Below, piece after piece: positions 49,720 through 59,649 of a stretch of 64,000 nucleotides of DNA. Below the pieces are notes generated by a model. It was not told where the DNA came from, did no database searches, and saw only the letters and a list, made by a program, of their open reading frames with translations. The stretch is from the NCBI RefSeq assembly GCF_000772955.1, contig NZ_JPVO01000054.1, positions 62,001 to 126,000 on the forward strand, in the 5' to 3' direction. The DNA comes from Ureibacillus sinduriensis BLB-1 = JCM 15800 (GTDB lineage: Bacteria; Bacillota; Bacilli; Bacillales_A; Planococcaceae). The position numbers and the translations under genes were made by a program. Every line of letters begins with the position of its first letter. Position 1 is the first letter of the stretch.

Positions 49720-49918
49720 GACAAAACGAGATAGTGGAGCGAATGAAGTGTCTCGAAATAGGGAATATAGTGACAAAACTGATAGGGTAAAGAGATGAAA
49801 GTGTCACGAAACCAGACGTTTTAAGACAAAACGAGTTAGTCGAACTAATGAAGTGTCACGAAACGGGGTTTAATTAGACAAAATTGGTAAGCTGGATCAG
49901 CGAAGTGTCTCGGTTTTA
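49720..49918. repeat. 4-unit imperfect tandem array with 52-bp period, related to the 19.8-20.5 kb array
   Basis: GACA starts at 49720, 49772, 49825 and 49877 (steps 52, 53, 52); TGTC starts at 49749, 49802, 49854 and 49906 (steps 53, 52, 52). Every TGTC-to-next-GACA offset is 23, the same as in the larger array. The typical unit is GACAAAACGAG, about 11 bases, then AATGAAGTGTCACGAAAC and about 13 bases. The rest of 49613-50058 is AT-rich; TATAAT at 50031-50036 is a likely -10 for recJ. Confidence 0.88.
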
Positions 49919-50058
49919 TATAATTATAGGAATCTTATTGGTTTCATACAGATACCCAAAAATCAATAGATGTTCCTAATTTTATCAATTCAGCTATTTT
50001 TATAGATTAGTAGTTCACCTATTTTTTCGGTATAATGAAAACTTGAGGAAGTGAGTAA

Positions 50059-52392
50059 ATGATACAATCAACCAAACAATGGGTTGTTGGACAACCTGAT
50101 GAAAACTTAATAAAACAACTGCAAAATGAATTGAATATATCCTCGTTAGCAGCAAAAATATTGGCTGCCAGAGGCTGCACAACGATTGAAAAGGCAAGAA
50201 AAATCCTCAATATGGATGAAACAAACCTGCACTCCCCCTATCTATTAAATGGTATGGAAGAAGCAGTGGAACGAATCGAAGCGGCTTTAAACAACGGAGA
50301 GAAAATCCTGATTTACGGGGATTATGACGCCGATGGAATTACTAGTACTACGGTTATGATGAATGTATTGCTTGATTTAGGGGCGGATGTCGATTTTTGC
50401 ATCCCAAATCGATTTACACACGGTTATGGACCGCATGAAGAATTATTCCGGAAAGCATTCGACGAGGGCGTACAATTAATCATAACTGTCGATAATGGCA
50501 TTAGTGGGATTGAACCTGTTCGACTGGCTAAGGAGCTAGGAATGGATGTCATTATAACAGATCACCATGAAGCTGGTGATATATTGCCGCCAGCAGATGT
50601 GATCATTCACCCTAGATTGCCGGAGGGACACTATCCATTTGGCGAACTGGCAGGGGTAGGAGTTGCCTTTAAATTAGCGCATGCATTATATGGAGAAGTC
50701 CCTAAGCATTTGTTTGAGCTAGCGGCCATTGGGACGGTGGCTGATTTGGTGCCCTTAGAAGGGGAAAATCGCTACATTGTACAGCAGGGCATTAAACAGT
50801 TGAAAATCTCCCCAAATCCATGGATACGCGCCATATGTGAAGTAACAAGTGTGAAACAGCATGAAATCGATGAGGACGCGATTGGATTCTACTTTGCGCC
50901 TCGGTTAAATGCAATAGGTAGATTAGGGGATGCCGATCCGGGTGTCGCTTTCCTAATGAGTGAAAATGATTTGGAAGCGGCAACAGGCGCGAAACTATTA
51001 AACCAAAAGAACGTTGAACGAAAAGAAATCGTTCATACGATTACCGAACAGGCGATTGAAATGATTGAAAATGACCCGTCAATCTCGAATTCACTTGTTT
51101 TGGTCATAGCTAAAGAAGGATGGAACCCTGGCGTTATCGGAATAGTTGCCTCGCGCTTAGTTGAGAAATATTATCGCCCTGCCATTGTATTATCTCTTGA
51201 TTCGGTCAAGGGCACCGCAAAAGGATCCGGACGTAGTATTGAAGGCTTCCATCTATACCACGAGCTAGCAAAAAACCGTGATATACTGCCGCATTTTGGT
51301 GGGCATCCCATGGCGGCAGGAATGACTTTTGGAGCAGAACATGTAGATGAGCTTCGCAACCGTCTTCACCAGCAGGCTACGAACTGCCTGAACGATGAAT
51401 TATTGACTCCGAAGCTTGCGATCGATGTACCTTTGGAAATTAGTGAAGTAACTGTTGAAGCAATTGAGGAAATTAAAAAACTAGGTCCATTTGGAACTGG
51501 CTTTTCTAAACCAATCTACGCACTACAGAACGTTCAAGTACGTTCCATGAGAAAAATTGGTGCAGGAGAAAGCCATTTGAAGCTGGAATTGGAGGATGCT
51601 CATGGTTTCATCGATGCAATTGGATTTGGCAAAGGGTATTTGCATGATGAAATTACCTACGGAGTTAAGCTTTCGTTTGTAGGGGATCTCCAAATCAATG
51701 AATGGCAAGGGAAGAAAAAGCCTCAATTAATGATTACAGATGTTCAAACAAATGAATGGCAGCTTTATGATTATAGAGGGAAAAACCAAGCGCAAAAGTG
51801 GCTACACACATTACCGAAAGAAACAACCGATTTCATCGCGTTCCGACAATCAACTATACAAGCTTTCGAGGGACAAATTGCAAACCCTATCCGACTTATA
51901 GCAAACGAGGATGAACTGCAAAACCTTTCTCCCAATATGGTGCTGTTGGATTTACCAAGAAGTGCGCAAATTTTGGAGAAATTAATTGCACAAGGAAGGC
52001 CGAACCGAATTTATGCAGTATTCTACACACCCGAGTCCAAATATTTCAACGGTATGCCTACAAGGGAGCATTTCGGTTGGTATTATAGCTTTTTGAAAAA
52101 ACGTCCTAATTTCAATCTCCAAATGCATATTGAACAATTGGCGCAACATATCGGCTTAAATATTGAAGTAATTAAATTCATGACAAACGTGTTTTTTGAG
52201 CTAGGTTTTGTTACAATAGAAAATGGTCTGACAACAGTAAATAGTAATGTACCAAAACGATCACTTTCCGAAGCGGATGTTTATAAGCAAAGGATTGAAC
52301 AAATCGATTTGGAACAACAACTTTTGTATGCACCATATTTGGAACTAAAACAATGGTTTAACGAACGAATGAGGGAATATAACTATTCCTAA
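50059..52392 (+). CDS. recJ: single-stranded-DNA-specific exonuclease RecJ
   Basis: 5'-3' exonuclease for recombination and repair. 777 residues. DHH-phosphoesterase motifs are visible: [14 protein letters not shown] (about 90-103), [16 protein letters not shown] (about 166-174), and the DHHA1 region [15 protein letters not shown]...[13 protein letters not shown] (about 393-425). The C-terminal extension (about 560-777) is the Bacillota-specific domain. The ATG follows GAGGAAGTGAG. It is followed by apt 16 bases later. Confidence 0.96.
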   Translation: MIQSTKQWVVGQPDENLIKQLQNELNISSLAAKILAARGCTTIEKARKILNMDETNLHSPYLLNGMEEAVERIEAALNNGEKILIYGDYDADGITSTTVMMNVLLDLGADVDFCIPNRFTHGYGPHEELFRKAFDEGVQLIITVDNGISGIEPVRLAKELGMDVIITDHHEAGDILPPADVIIHPRLPEGHYPFGELAGVGVAFKLAHALYGEVPKHLFELAAIGTVADLVPLEGENRYIVQQGIKQLKISPNPWIRAICEVTSVKQHEIDEDAIGFYFAPRLNAIGRLGDADPGVAFLMSENDLEAATGAKLLNQKNVERKEIVHTITEQAIEMIENDPSISNSLVLVIAKEGWNPGVIGIVASRLVEKYYRPAIVLSLDSVKGTAKGSGRSIEGFHLYHELAKNRDILPHFGGHPMAAGMTFGAEHVDELRNRLHQQATNCLNDELLTPKLAIDVPLEISEVTVEAIEEIKKLGPFGTGFSKPIYALQNVQVRSMRKIGAGESHLKLELEDAHGFIDAIGFGKGYLHDEITYGVKLSFVGDLQINEWQGKKKPQLMITDVQTNEWQLYDYRGKNQAQKWLHTLPKETTDFIAFRQSTIQAFEGQIANPIRLIANEDELQNLSPNMVLLDLPRSAQILEKLIAQGRPNRIYAVFYTPESKYFNGMPTREHFGWYYSFLKKRPNFNLQMHIEQLAQHIGLNIEVIKFMTNVFFELGFVTIENGLTTVNSNVPKRSLSEADVYKQRIEQIDLEQQLLYAPYLELKQWFNERMREYNYS

Positions 52393-52408
52393 GGAGGACA
52401 AATTAGTA

Positions 52409-52921
52409 ATGGATTTAACGCAATATGTAACAACGGTAGAAAACTGGCCAAAAGAAGGCATTAGCTTCAAAGATATTACGACGATTATGGATAATGGTCC
52501 AGCTTTTAAATATGCGGTAGATAAAATCGTAGAATTCGCAAAAGAAGTAGGGGCCGATATTATTGTTGGTCCTGAAGCCCGCGGTTTCATTATCGGATGC
52601 CCGGTAGCGTACGCACTAGAAATCGGTTTTGCACCTGTACGTAAAGAAGGGAAGCTGCCGCGAGAGGTTGTACGCGTGGAATACGGTTTGGAATATGGAC
52701 AAGACGTATTGACAATGCATAAGGATGCAATGAAACCAGGCCAAAAAGTATTAATTGTGGACGACTTGTTAGCAACTGGTGGAACTGTGGATGCGACAAT
52801 CCAGCTAATCGAGAAATTAGGCGGCGTCGTAGCAGGTTGCGCATTTATCATTGAATTAAAAGAACTGAATGGTCGCGATAAAATTGGCAACTATCCAGTT
52901 AAGACTCTAATCGAATACTAA
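52409..52921 (+). CDS. apt: adenine phosphoribosyltransferase
   Basis: Salvages adenine with PRPP to AMP. 170 residues with the PRPP-binding motif [13 protein letters not shown] (about 118-130) and the N-terminal [20 protein letters not shown] precedes the ATG. recJ-apt-rel is the usual order; here a glycosyltransferase gene separates apt from rel. Confidence 0.97.
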   Translation: MDLTQYVTTVENWPKEGISFKDITTIMDNGPAFKYAVDKIVEFAKEVGADIIVGPEARGFIIGCPVAYALEIGFAPVRKEGKLPREVVRVEYGLEYGQDVLTMHKDAMKPGQKVLIVDDLLATGGTVDATIQLIEKLGGVVAGCAFIIELKELNGRDKIGNYPVKTLIEY

Positions 52922-52933
52922 TATAAAGCAGCA

Positions 52934-52972
52934 GCCGTCCGAAAGTGCAAAACTTTCGGGCGGCGTTTTTTT
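52934..52972 (+). terminator. terminator after apt
   Basis: GCCGTCCGAAAGT (52934-52946) pairs with ACTTTCGGGCGGC (52951-52963), then an 8-T run. Confidence 0.85.
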
Positions 52973-53114
52973 TATAAAGATACTAAAATGATTACAAAAT
53001 CTTAACCAAAGTTTAAATATGGATTTATCTAAAATTAGAATTGGTGGTATATAATTACAGTTCGAAGGGGGAAAATAATAATAATCTGAATTTTGATACC
53101 ATGGAGGTTTCACC

Positions 53115-54398
53115 TTGGAGTCTTTTATATCTTCGTTTCTTTATCATTTCAACATTGTCACATTTTTAGTTTTTTTATTGTTTTATTCTTACCAATTTAT
53201 CTATATGATTGTTGCCCTGAAGAGTAAAGTGAGTAAAAAAATCGTGGGAGAAGAAGATCGATTCAATAAATACGCAGTAATTATAGCGGCAAGAAATGAA
53301 GAATTAGTCATAGGAGAGTTGATAAAAAGTATCCATAAGCAAACCTATCCCCAGGAATATGTTGATATATTTGTTATAGCGGATAATTGTACCGATCAAA
53401 CTGCTAAAGTTGCCAAAAAAGCAGGGGCTTTCGTCCGGGAACGTTTCAATAAGAATAAAATAGGTAAGGGTTATGCCCTTGATTTTATGTTCAATATCAT
53501 TAAAGCTGAGTTTGCATCCAATCAATACAAAGGTTATTTTATTTTTGATGCCGATAATTTACTTGACGAGAACTATATAATGGAAATGAATCGAACGTTC
53601 AATCAAGGCTACCGGGTTGTAACAAGTTATCGAAATTCCAAAAACTTCGATCAAAATTGGATTACTGCCGGTTATGCTATTTGGTTTTTGCATGAGGCGG
53701 AGTATTTGAACCTGCCGAGAATGAAATTGAATGCAAGCTGCGCCATTTCTGGAACTGGGTTTCTAGTGCATGCGGATATAATAAAAAAGAATGGCGGCTG
53801 GATTCATCATCTACTGACCGAGGATATAGAGTTTTCCATTTCAAACATTCTAAAGGGAGAAAAAATCGGCTATAGTCCAAATGCTGTTTTTTACGATGAA
53901 CAACCGATAACCTTTAGGCAATCCTGGAACCAAAGATTACGATGGGCGAAAGGCTTTTATCAAGTATTATCGAAATACGGGAAAGACTTGATTCGTAATA
54001 TTTTTATTCGAAATCATAATAGTTTTTCCTGCTTTGACATGACCATGACCATAATGCCCGCAATGATTCTTACCATTGTCTCAATACTCATAAATGGTTT
54101 GTTCTATCTGGCAATTTTGATGGGTATTTTTGAAAAAGAGAGCATAGGGGACACGACAATCCTGATGCTCAGATCCTTTGGAATGTATTATCTAGTCATG
54201 TTGTGTATGGCTTTAATGACGATAATTACCGAGTGGAAGAGAATTCATTGTGCGGGTTGGAAGAAAATAGTGTATTCTTTTACATTTCCTTTCTTCATGC
54301 TGACGTATATACCCATATCAATCGTTGCATTGTTCAAAGAAGTAGAATGGAAGCAAATTCCACACACAGTCGTCAAGTCAATTGATGATGTTCGTTAA
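53115..54398 (+). CDS. family 2 membrane glycosyltransferase
   Basis: 427 residues. A membrane span at the N-terminus (about 14-36), a GT-A domain with AARNE (58-62), the nucleotide-sugar aspartates in FDADN (144-148), the base TEDIEF (235-240) and QRLRW (273-277), then further spans (about 310-405). The combination of ED and QxxRW is that of processive cellulose/hyaluronan/poly-GlcNAc synthase-like enzymes. The product is unknown. The TTG start is preceded by GGAGG. The gene is absent from this position in B. subtilis, is AT-rich, and is bracketed by terminators, so it looks like an insertion. Confidence 0.87.
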   Translation: MESFISSFLYHFNIVTFLVFLLFYSYQFIYMIVALKSKVSKKIVGEEDRFNKYAVIIAARNEELVIGELIKSIHKQTYPQEYVDIFVIADNCTDQTAKVAKKAGAFVRERFNKNKIGKGYALDFMFNIIKAEFASNQYKGYFIFDADNLLDENYIMEMNRTFNQGYRVVTSYRNSKNFDQNWITAGYAIWFLHEAEYLNLPRMKLNASCAISGTGFLVHADIIKKNGGWIHHLLTEDIEFSISNILKGEKIGYSPNAVFYDEQPITFRQSWNQRLRWAKGFYQVLSKYGKDLIRNIFIRNHNSFSCFDMTMTIMPAMILTIVSILINGLFYLAILMGIFEKESIGDTTILMLRSFGMYYLVMLCMALMTIITEWKRIHCAGWKKIVYSFTFPFFMLTYIPISIVALFKEVEWKQIPHTVVKSIDDVR

Positions 54399-54448
54399 AG
54401 CGTATGTTGCTAACAAAATAGTGATCGTTATTTTCTCGAGGATACAAA

Positions 54449-54485
54449 AGGTTGTCTCAATTGGAATGAGGCAACTTCTTTTTTT
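54449..54485 (+). terminator. terminator after the glycosyltransferase gene
   Basis: GTTGTCTCA (54451-54459) pairs with TGAGGCAAC (54467-54475) with one G-U pair, then TTCTTTTTTT. Confidence 0.8.
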
Positions 54486-54569
54486 ATAGTTAATTAGTCA
54501 TATATTTTCTTGTTTTCTACAAAAAAGATTAAAATTCGCCTTTTTTTATAAAGTAATTGTCGACGTGCC

Positions 54570-54597
54570 TTTACATTGAGTACACATATTTTATACA
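54570..54597 (+). promoter_or_regulatory. probable promoter of relA
   Basis: TTTACA (54570-54575), a 16-base spacer and TATACA (54592-54597), about 50 bases before the start codon. Confidence 0.45.
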
Positions 54598-54648
54598 ATT
54601 AAAACTATATATCCTATTCGGAAAAATTTTTAACAAGGTGGACAACTA

Positions 54649-56847
54649 ATGGCGAAAGAGCAAATATTGACGCCCGAAGACGTATTCGCGCTAGTCAAAG
54701 CATATATGAACGATGAACATGTTGCCTTTGTAAAGAAAGCTTACGAAGTAGCAAATGAAGCACATAAAGAACAATTACGCAGCTCTGGGGAACCCTACAT
54801 CATCCATCCCATCCAAGTTGCCGGCATCTTGGCGGAATTGCAAATGGATCCAGATACTGTTGCTGCTGGTTTTCTTCATGATGTAGTGGAAGATACGACC
54901 GTTACACGGGAAGACCTAGTAAATGAGTTTAGTGAAGAAGTCGCAATGTTGGTTGACGGTGTGACAAAACTTGAAAAGATTAAGTATTTATCAAAAAAAG
55001 AGCAACAAGCCGAAACGCATCGGAAAATGTTTGTTGCCATGGCTCAGGATATCCGTGTCATCCTGATCAAACTTGCCGACCGTCTGCACAATATGCGTAC
55101 ATTAAAACACCTATCTGCCGAAAAACAGAGACGTATATCGAATGAAACATTGGAAATTTTTGCACCACTCGCTCATCGCCTTGGAATATCGAAAGTAAAA
55201 TGGGAGTTAGAGGACACGGCATTACGTTATTTAAACCCCCAACAATATTATCGTATAGTTAGCTTGATGAAAAGAAAACGTGTTGAACGAGAGGCTTACC
55301 TGGATAATGTTATGAATGAAGTAAGGTCGCAACTAGTCGATGTTGAAATAGATGCTGATATTTCGGGAAGACCGAAGCATATTTATAGCATTTATCGAAA
55401 AATGGTATTACAAAATAAACAGTTTAATGAAATCTATGATTTATTGGCCGTACGTGTGCTGGTAGATAGCATCAAAGATTGTTACGCCGTCCTGGGAATT
55501 GTACATACATTATGGAAGCCAATGCCTGGTCGCTTCAAGGATTATATAGCAATGCCGAAACAAAATCTATATCAATCGCTTCATACAACCGTCATTGGAC
55601 CATATGGGGACCCCTTGGAGGTACAGATTCGCACACGCGATATGCATCAAATAGCCGAGTACGGGATTGCGGCACATTGGGCATATAAGGAAGGCAAATC
55701 TGTCAACGGCGAGAAAGAAACAATCGACCAAAAATTGACATGGTTCCGTGAAATACTGGAATTTCAAAATGAATCCTCCAATGCGGAAGAATTCATGGAG
55801 TCATTAAAATTCGATTTATTCTCTGATATGGTCTATGTATTTACACCTAAAGGGGAAGTAATTGAACTGCCGGCAGGTTCGGTTCCAATTGACTTTGCTT
55901 ACCGTGTCCATTCGGAAGTGGGGAATCGGACAATCGGTGCGAAGGTGAATGGCAAGATGGTTCCACTAGATACGCCTTTGAAGACCGGTGATATCATTGA
56001 AATTTTAACATCCAAACAATCTTTTGGCCCAAGTCGGGATTGGTTGAAATTAGCACAAAGTTCTCAGGCGAAAAATAAAATAAAGCAATTTTTCAAGAAG
56101 CACTTACGTGATGAGAATATAGTAAAAGGAAAAGATTTAATCGATAAGGAAATCAAATCACAAGACTTTGATCCTAAGGAAGTCCTTTCCATAGAAAACA
56201 TGAAGCGAGTGCTAGATAAGTTAAATTATACGAACGAAGAAGATCTATATGCAGCGGTCGGCGTAGGTGGCATTACTGCACAACAAATCGTAAACCGTTT
56301 AGCGGAGAAGAAAAGAAAAGAGCGAGAACAGGAAGTTGCCCTGGAGAAAATCGTCAAAGAGATGCAAAATAACCAGGCTAGGAAAAGTCGAACAGAATCT
56401 GGTGTGATCGTGAAGGGCATCGAGAATTTACTTATCCGTTTATCACGATGCTGCACGCCTGTTCCTGGGGATGAAATTGTCGGGTTTATTACTAAAGGAC
56501 GTGGTGTATCTGTCCATCGTGCAGATTGTCCGAATATACAAGAGGGTGAAAATGCCGACCGTTTAATCGAAGTGGAATGGGAACATAGCGAAACGCCAAT
56601 TCGAAAAGAATACCCGGTTGATATTGAAGTATCAGCATTTGACCGTCCCGGCATCTTAAATGATGTGATGCATGCGGTTAGTGAAGCAAAAACGAATATC
56701 CTGGCCGTAACAGGCAGAGCAGATCAAGATAAGATTGCAACGATTCATCTAACGATTTCCATTTCGAACATTTCCGCTTTGCATAAAGTGGTGGAAAGAA
56801 TAAAACAGCTACCAGATATCTATTCAGTTCAACGTGTAATAAATTAA
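54649..56847 (+). CDS. relA: bifunctional (p)ppGpp synthetase/hydrolase Rel
   Basis: Controls the stringent response by making and breaking (p)ppGpp on starved ribosomes. 732 residues: HD hydrolase domain (HPIQVAGIL and FLHDVVEDT, about 52-85), synthetase domain (GRFKDYIAMPKQNLYQSLHT, about 290), TGS domain (VYVFTPKGEVIELPAGS, about 397), helical region, and C-terminal ACT domain (about 655-732). The intact HD motif and the RFKD form of the synthetase motif indicate a bifunctional enzyme. dtd follows 17 bases later, probably in one transcript. Confidence 0.97.
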   Translation: MAKEQILTPEDVFALVKAYMNDEHVAFVKKAYEVANEAHKEQLRSSGEPYIIHPIQVAGILAELQMDPDTVAAGFLHDVVEDTTVTREDLVNEFSEEVAMLVDGVTKLEKIKYLSKKEQQAETHRKMFVAMAQDIRVILIKLADRLHNMRTLKHLSAEKQRRISNETLEIFAPLAHRLGISKVKWELEDTALRYLNPQQYYRIVSLMKRKRVEREAYLDNVMNEVRSQLVDVEIDADISGRPKHIYSIYRKMVLQNKQFNEIYDLLAVRVLVDSIKDCYAVLGIVHTLWKPMPGRFKDYIAMPKQNLYQSLHTTVIGPYGDPLEVQIRTRDMHQIAEYGIAAHWAYKEGKSVNGEKETIDQKLTWFREILEFQNESSNAEEFMESLKFDLFSDMVYVFTPKGEVIELPAGSVPIDFAYRVHSEVGNRTIGAKVNGKMVPLDTPLKTGDIIEILTSKQSFGPSRDWLKLAQSSQAKNKIKQFFKKHLRDENIVKGKDLIDKEIKSQDFDPKEVLSIENMKRVLDKLNYTNEEDLYAAVGVGGITAQQIVNRLAEKKRKEREQEVALEKIVKEMQNNQARKSRTESGVIVKGIENLLIRLSRCCTPVPGDEIVGFITKGRGVSVHRADCPNIQEGENADRLIEVEWEHSETPIRKEYPVDIEVSAFDRPGILNDVMHAVSEAKTNILAVTGRADQDKIATIHLTISISNISALHKVVERIKQLPDIYSVQRVIN

Positions 56848-56864
56848 TTGAATGAGGTAAAAAC

Positions 56865-57317
56865 ATGCGAGTAGTAATTCAAAGAAGCAAGCAAGCATCT
56901 GTATCCGTGAATGACAAGATAACAGGTGCAATTGATTCGGGGTACGTCCTTTTGGTGGGGTTGACACACAATGACTCGCTAGAGGATGTTAAGTACGTAG
57001 CAAAAAAAGTTGCAGAACTAAGACTTTGGGAAGATGATGCAGGCAAGATGAATCATTCCATTACTGAACACGGTGGGGCAATTCTCTCTGTATCTCAATT
57101 TACTTTATATGCAGATACAAGCAAGGGCAGAAGACCGAGTTTCATCGATGCGGCAAGACCTGAAACAGCTCTTCCGCTATGGGAGGCATTCAACGAAGAA
57201 TTACGAGATGTTCATGGTTTACAAGTAGAGACCGGTGTTTTTGGAGCAATGATGGATGTATCGCTGATAAATGATGGTCCTGTAACAATCATTGTCGAGT
57301 CTAAAACAAAAGAATAG
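56865..57317 (+). CDS. dtd: D-aminoacyl-tRNA deacylase
   Basis: Removes D-amino acids from tRNA. 150 residues with the catalytic stretch [17 protein letters not shown] (about 78-94) and the C-terminal NDGPVTI motif (about 137-143) that forms the cross-subunit specificity site. The N-terminus [15 protein letters not shown] fits the family. Conserved neighbour of rel. Confidence 0.97.
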   Translation: MRVVIQRSKQASVSVNDKITGAIDSGYVLLVGLTHNDSLEDVKYVAKKVAELRLWEDDAGKMNHSITEHGGAILSVSQFTLYADTSKGRRPSFIDAARPETALPLWEAFNEELRDVHGLQVETGVFGAMMDVSLINDGPVTIIVESKTKE

Positions 57318-57326
57318 TTTTTGGAG

Positions 57327-57382
57327 AGGTTGACCAAAAAGGGCTTTGAAGCACAACTTTTTGTTTTCAACCTTCTTTTTAT
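57327..57382 (+). terminator. terminator after dtd
   Basis: AGGTTGA (57327-57333) pairs with TCAACCT (57367-57373), with an inner AAAAG/CTTTT helix, then TCTTTTTATTTT. Confidence 0.6.
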
Positions 57383-57390
57383 TTTGACTT

Positions 57391-57435
57391 AAAAAGAGGC
57401 TAACCTGACGTACAAAAAGTTTACAGGTTAGCCTC
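57391..57435 (-). terminator. terminator of the amidase gene (minus strand)
   Basis: A perfect 12-bp stem GAGGCTAACCTG (57396-57407) / CAGGTTAGCCTC (57424-57435). Read on the minus strand it is followed by TTTTT. Confidence 0.8.
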
Positions 57436-57439
57436 CTCA

Positions 57440-59083
57440 TTATTCATCTAGTTGTGCGTCGAAATAATTCAGGATTCCTTGGTAGATTCCCAACGTCGCT
57501 TGTTCGCGATAAAAGTCGGTCGTTACGACACTTTCCTCACTCGGATTACTTAAATAACCTAGTTCAATTAATATTGCTGCTTGTTTATTTTCGCGTGTCA
57601 CCAAATAATTTCCTGGCTGTACACCGCGATTTCGAATCGTGACTTTTTCTGAAAGCCCGTCATGGACATATTCTGCCAATTCACGCTGATAGCTATTGGT
57701 ATAGTATGTGGTGAAGCCTGATATCGAACTATCTTCAGTTGCATCATAGTGAATGCTGATGAATGCGTCGGCAGCGTACTGATGTGAAATGGACACTCTT
57801 TTTCTAAGATCGACATAAGCATCCGATTCGCGTGTAAGTATAACTTCAGCACCAGCCGATCGTAATTTGGATTTTAGCAATTCGACAGTTTTTAAGTTGA
57901 TTTCTTTCTCATTAGTGCCACGGGCGCCGGTTGTTCCTTTGTCATTGCCTCCATGACCAGGGTCAATAACGAGGGTGAGTCCTTTTAGCGTCCCTTTTTT
58001 ACGTTCTTTCTTCTCTTTTGGTTCTTTTTCCTCGCCCATAACTGAGTCAATATCCAAATCCTCTGAAACGACCCAATTGGCCACATAAGCGGAAGTATTT
58101 TTATCGATCTCAATTTTGTACCATTCACCATCGGTTGAGAGGATTTTGTATTTTTCACCTGCATCTGCGTGTACCACAACATTTGAAGAGGTGGATGGCT
58201 CCTCACGAAGGTTTGTCCCATTATAGATAATCGTCACATAGGGGTTGCTTGTTTTTTTAGTGTTATCTGAATCAGCGGATGCCGGGATTTTTTCATTCAC
58301 TTGAAATGAGCCGTAAAAACTATAGACCCAGCCTTCCTTTTTGCCAAATCGGATCTTCACCCAATTATTATTTCTTTCGAGCACATCGTATTGTTCACCT
58401 TTTTTTGCCGTTCCAAGCTTTTTGGAGGAGAGATCGGCTTTTTTTCGTATATTAACAACATCAACGGCAATCGTGAATAGTTTCGGGTCGATTTTTACGT
58501 TGTCTTTTTCTTCTTTTTCATTGTCATCTGTGGATTCATCCTCGGAAGGATCGCTTTTTTCATTCAAGTCATTTTTCTTGATCGTTACATAGTCTGTCGA
58601 GACCCATCCTAGACTGCCGTTGAAAGAAATTTGAACCCAGTTCGCTTCTCTCTCCAGCACTTTTGCTTCATCACCAGTGTTTAATTGGCTTAGGACAGGG
58701 GATGAAACAGATGGTTCCGCACGTAAATTTAAGTGGTCAACTTGTGAAATAACGGAATGATCTTCGGTCAAACTCCCTTCAGACTCACTTGGTTTTGAGG
58801 TGGAGGTTAGCCACGAAGCTACCCAACCTTCCATGTCTTTCACTTTTACGTGGTACCAATCATCCTGCTTTTCGATAAATTTCAGACCTTGTCCTTCTTT
58901 TAAGGTAACCATGATTGGATAGGACAATCCCGGGCCTTCCCGTAAATACAAAATATCAGCAGAAACGACCAGATCGGGATCATTGTCGGATGCATAGGCA
59001 GATGTTGTTTCATATGTATAGGGAGATAGTAATGAACAAAGTATAATGAGAGTGATCGAGTATTTTAACGTTTTGTGGAACAT
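57440..59083 (-). CDS. secreted N-acetylmuramoyl-L-alanine amidase with four SH3 domains (YrvJ-like)
   Basis: 547 residues. A signal peptide (about 1-31, hydrophobic core ITLIILCSLLSPY), four bacterial SH3 wall-binding repeats (about 40-95, 115-170, 205-260 and 282-340, each with an LREGP/LRAEP/IRKKA/LREEP motif), then a charged linker and an Amidase_3 zinc domain (about 368-545). Zinc/catalytic residues visible: DPGHGG, the E of NEKEIN, SIHYDA and LIELGYLSNPSEE. It cleaves the lactyl-amide bond of peptidoglycan. It lies opposite to its neighbours. B. subtilis has the similar yrvJ between dtd and hisS. Confidence 0.9.
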   Translation of the reverse strand: MFHKTLKYSITLIILCSLLSPYTYETTSAYASDNDPDLVVSADILYLREGPGLSYPIMVTLKEGQGLKFIEKQDDWYHVKVKDMEGWVASWLTSTSKPSESEGSLTEDHSVISQVDHLNLRAEPSVSSPVLSQLNTGDEAKVLEREANWVQISFNGSLGWVSTDYVTIKKNDLNEKSDPSEDESTDDNEKEEKDNVKIDPKLFTIAVDVVNIRKKADLSSKKLGTAKKGEQYDVLERNNNWVKIRFGKKEGWVYSFYGSFQVNEKIPASADSDNTKKTSNPYVTIIYNGTNLREEPSTSSNVVVHADAGEKYKILSTDGEWYKIEIDKNTSAYVANWVVSEDLDIDSVMGEEKEPKEKKERKKGTLKGLTLVIDPGHGGNDKGTTGARGTNEKEINLKTVELLKSKLRSAGAEVILTRESDAYVDLRKRVSISHQYAADAFISIHYDATEDSSISGFTTYYTNSYQRELAEYVHDGLSEKVTIRNRGVQPGNYLVTRENKQAAILIELGYLSNPSEESVVTTDFYREQATLGIYQGILNYFDAQLDE

Positions 59084-59184
59084 TTATAATCTCCTCTCTT
59101 AAAAGTATATGTCGCTAACTCGATGGATGCTCTTATTATTTTAAAATTAAATATGCAATAAAATCTACACTTTTTTGAAAATAG

Positions 59185-59214
59185 TTGACAAATCTGCCAT
59201 GGCCCAATTAAGAT
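59185..59214 (+). promoter_or_regulatory. promoter of the hisS-aspS leader
   Basis: TTGACA (59185-59190), an 18-base spacer and TAAGAT (59209-59214); the leader would begin near 59221. Confidence 0.6.
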
Positions 59215-59220
59215 AGGATA

Positions 59221-59598
59221 TATTATATAGCGTAATGAATGCCATTGACCAAGAAAGTAGGAATTACCTCTGTAGGCTAGAGAGGGAAAGACTGGGCTGA
59301 AATCTTTCCTGCTGCATGTAAGGACGAACAACACTTGAGAGGCTCTTTTTCGAAAAACAGCAAATGTCTAGTAGGGAAAGACGGAGACGGCCGTTATCCG
59401 TTTACGAGAGGATGCACTAATTTTTTCGGATTGATGTACGTCAATTTTTCGAAGTCCGGAAAAGAAAAAGGCATCAATTCACCATTTATGGTCGAATTGT
59501 GTTTTTTTATGCATCAACTAGGGTGGAACCGCGGAAGTAATTATAAGCTTTCGTCCCTTGCATATAGCAAGGGGCGGGAGCTTTTTTATTTTTTATAG
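59221..59598 (+). promoter_or_regulatory. T-box leader of hisS-aspS
   Basis: The T-box AGGGTGGAACCGCG (59520-59533) is followed by a strong terminator, AAGCTTTCGTCCCTTGC / GCAAGGGGCGGGAGCTT plus T-run (59546-59590). Stem I elements: the helix CAAG (59250-59253) / CTTG (59334-59337), the AGTA loop (59256-59259) and the AGAG motif (about 59280). By the same geometry that gives GTA for valS, the specifier is AAC (59330-59332, asparagine), preceded by GAAC and followed by A. GAC (59323-59325) and CAC (59332-59334) are nearby or overlapping alternatives. Confidence 0.88.
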
Positions 59599-59649
59599 AC
59601 TATTTAAATAATATTTCCATTAAGTTTTTTATGAAGGAGAGGAGTATAT

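Noticed and set aside
59335-59598. An 87-residue reading frame before hisS
   Set aside because: It lies wholly within the T-box leader and overlaps the T-box and terminator.
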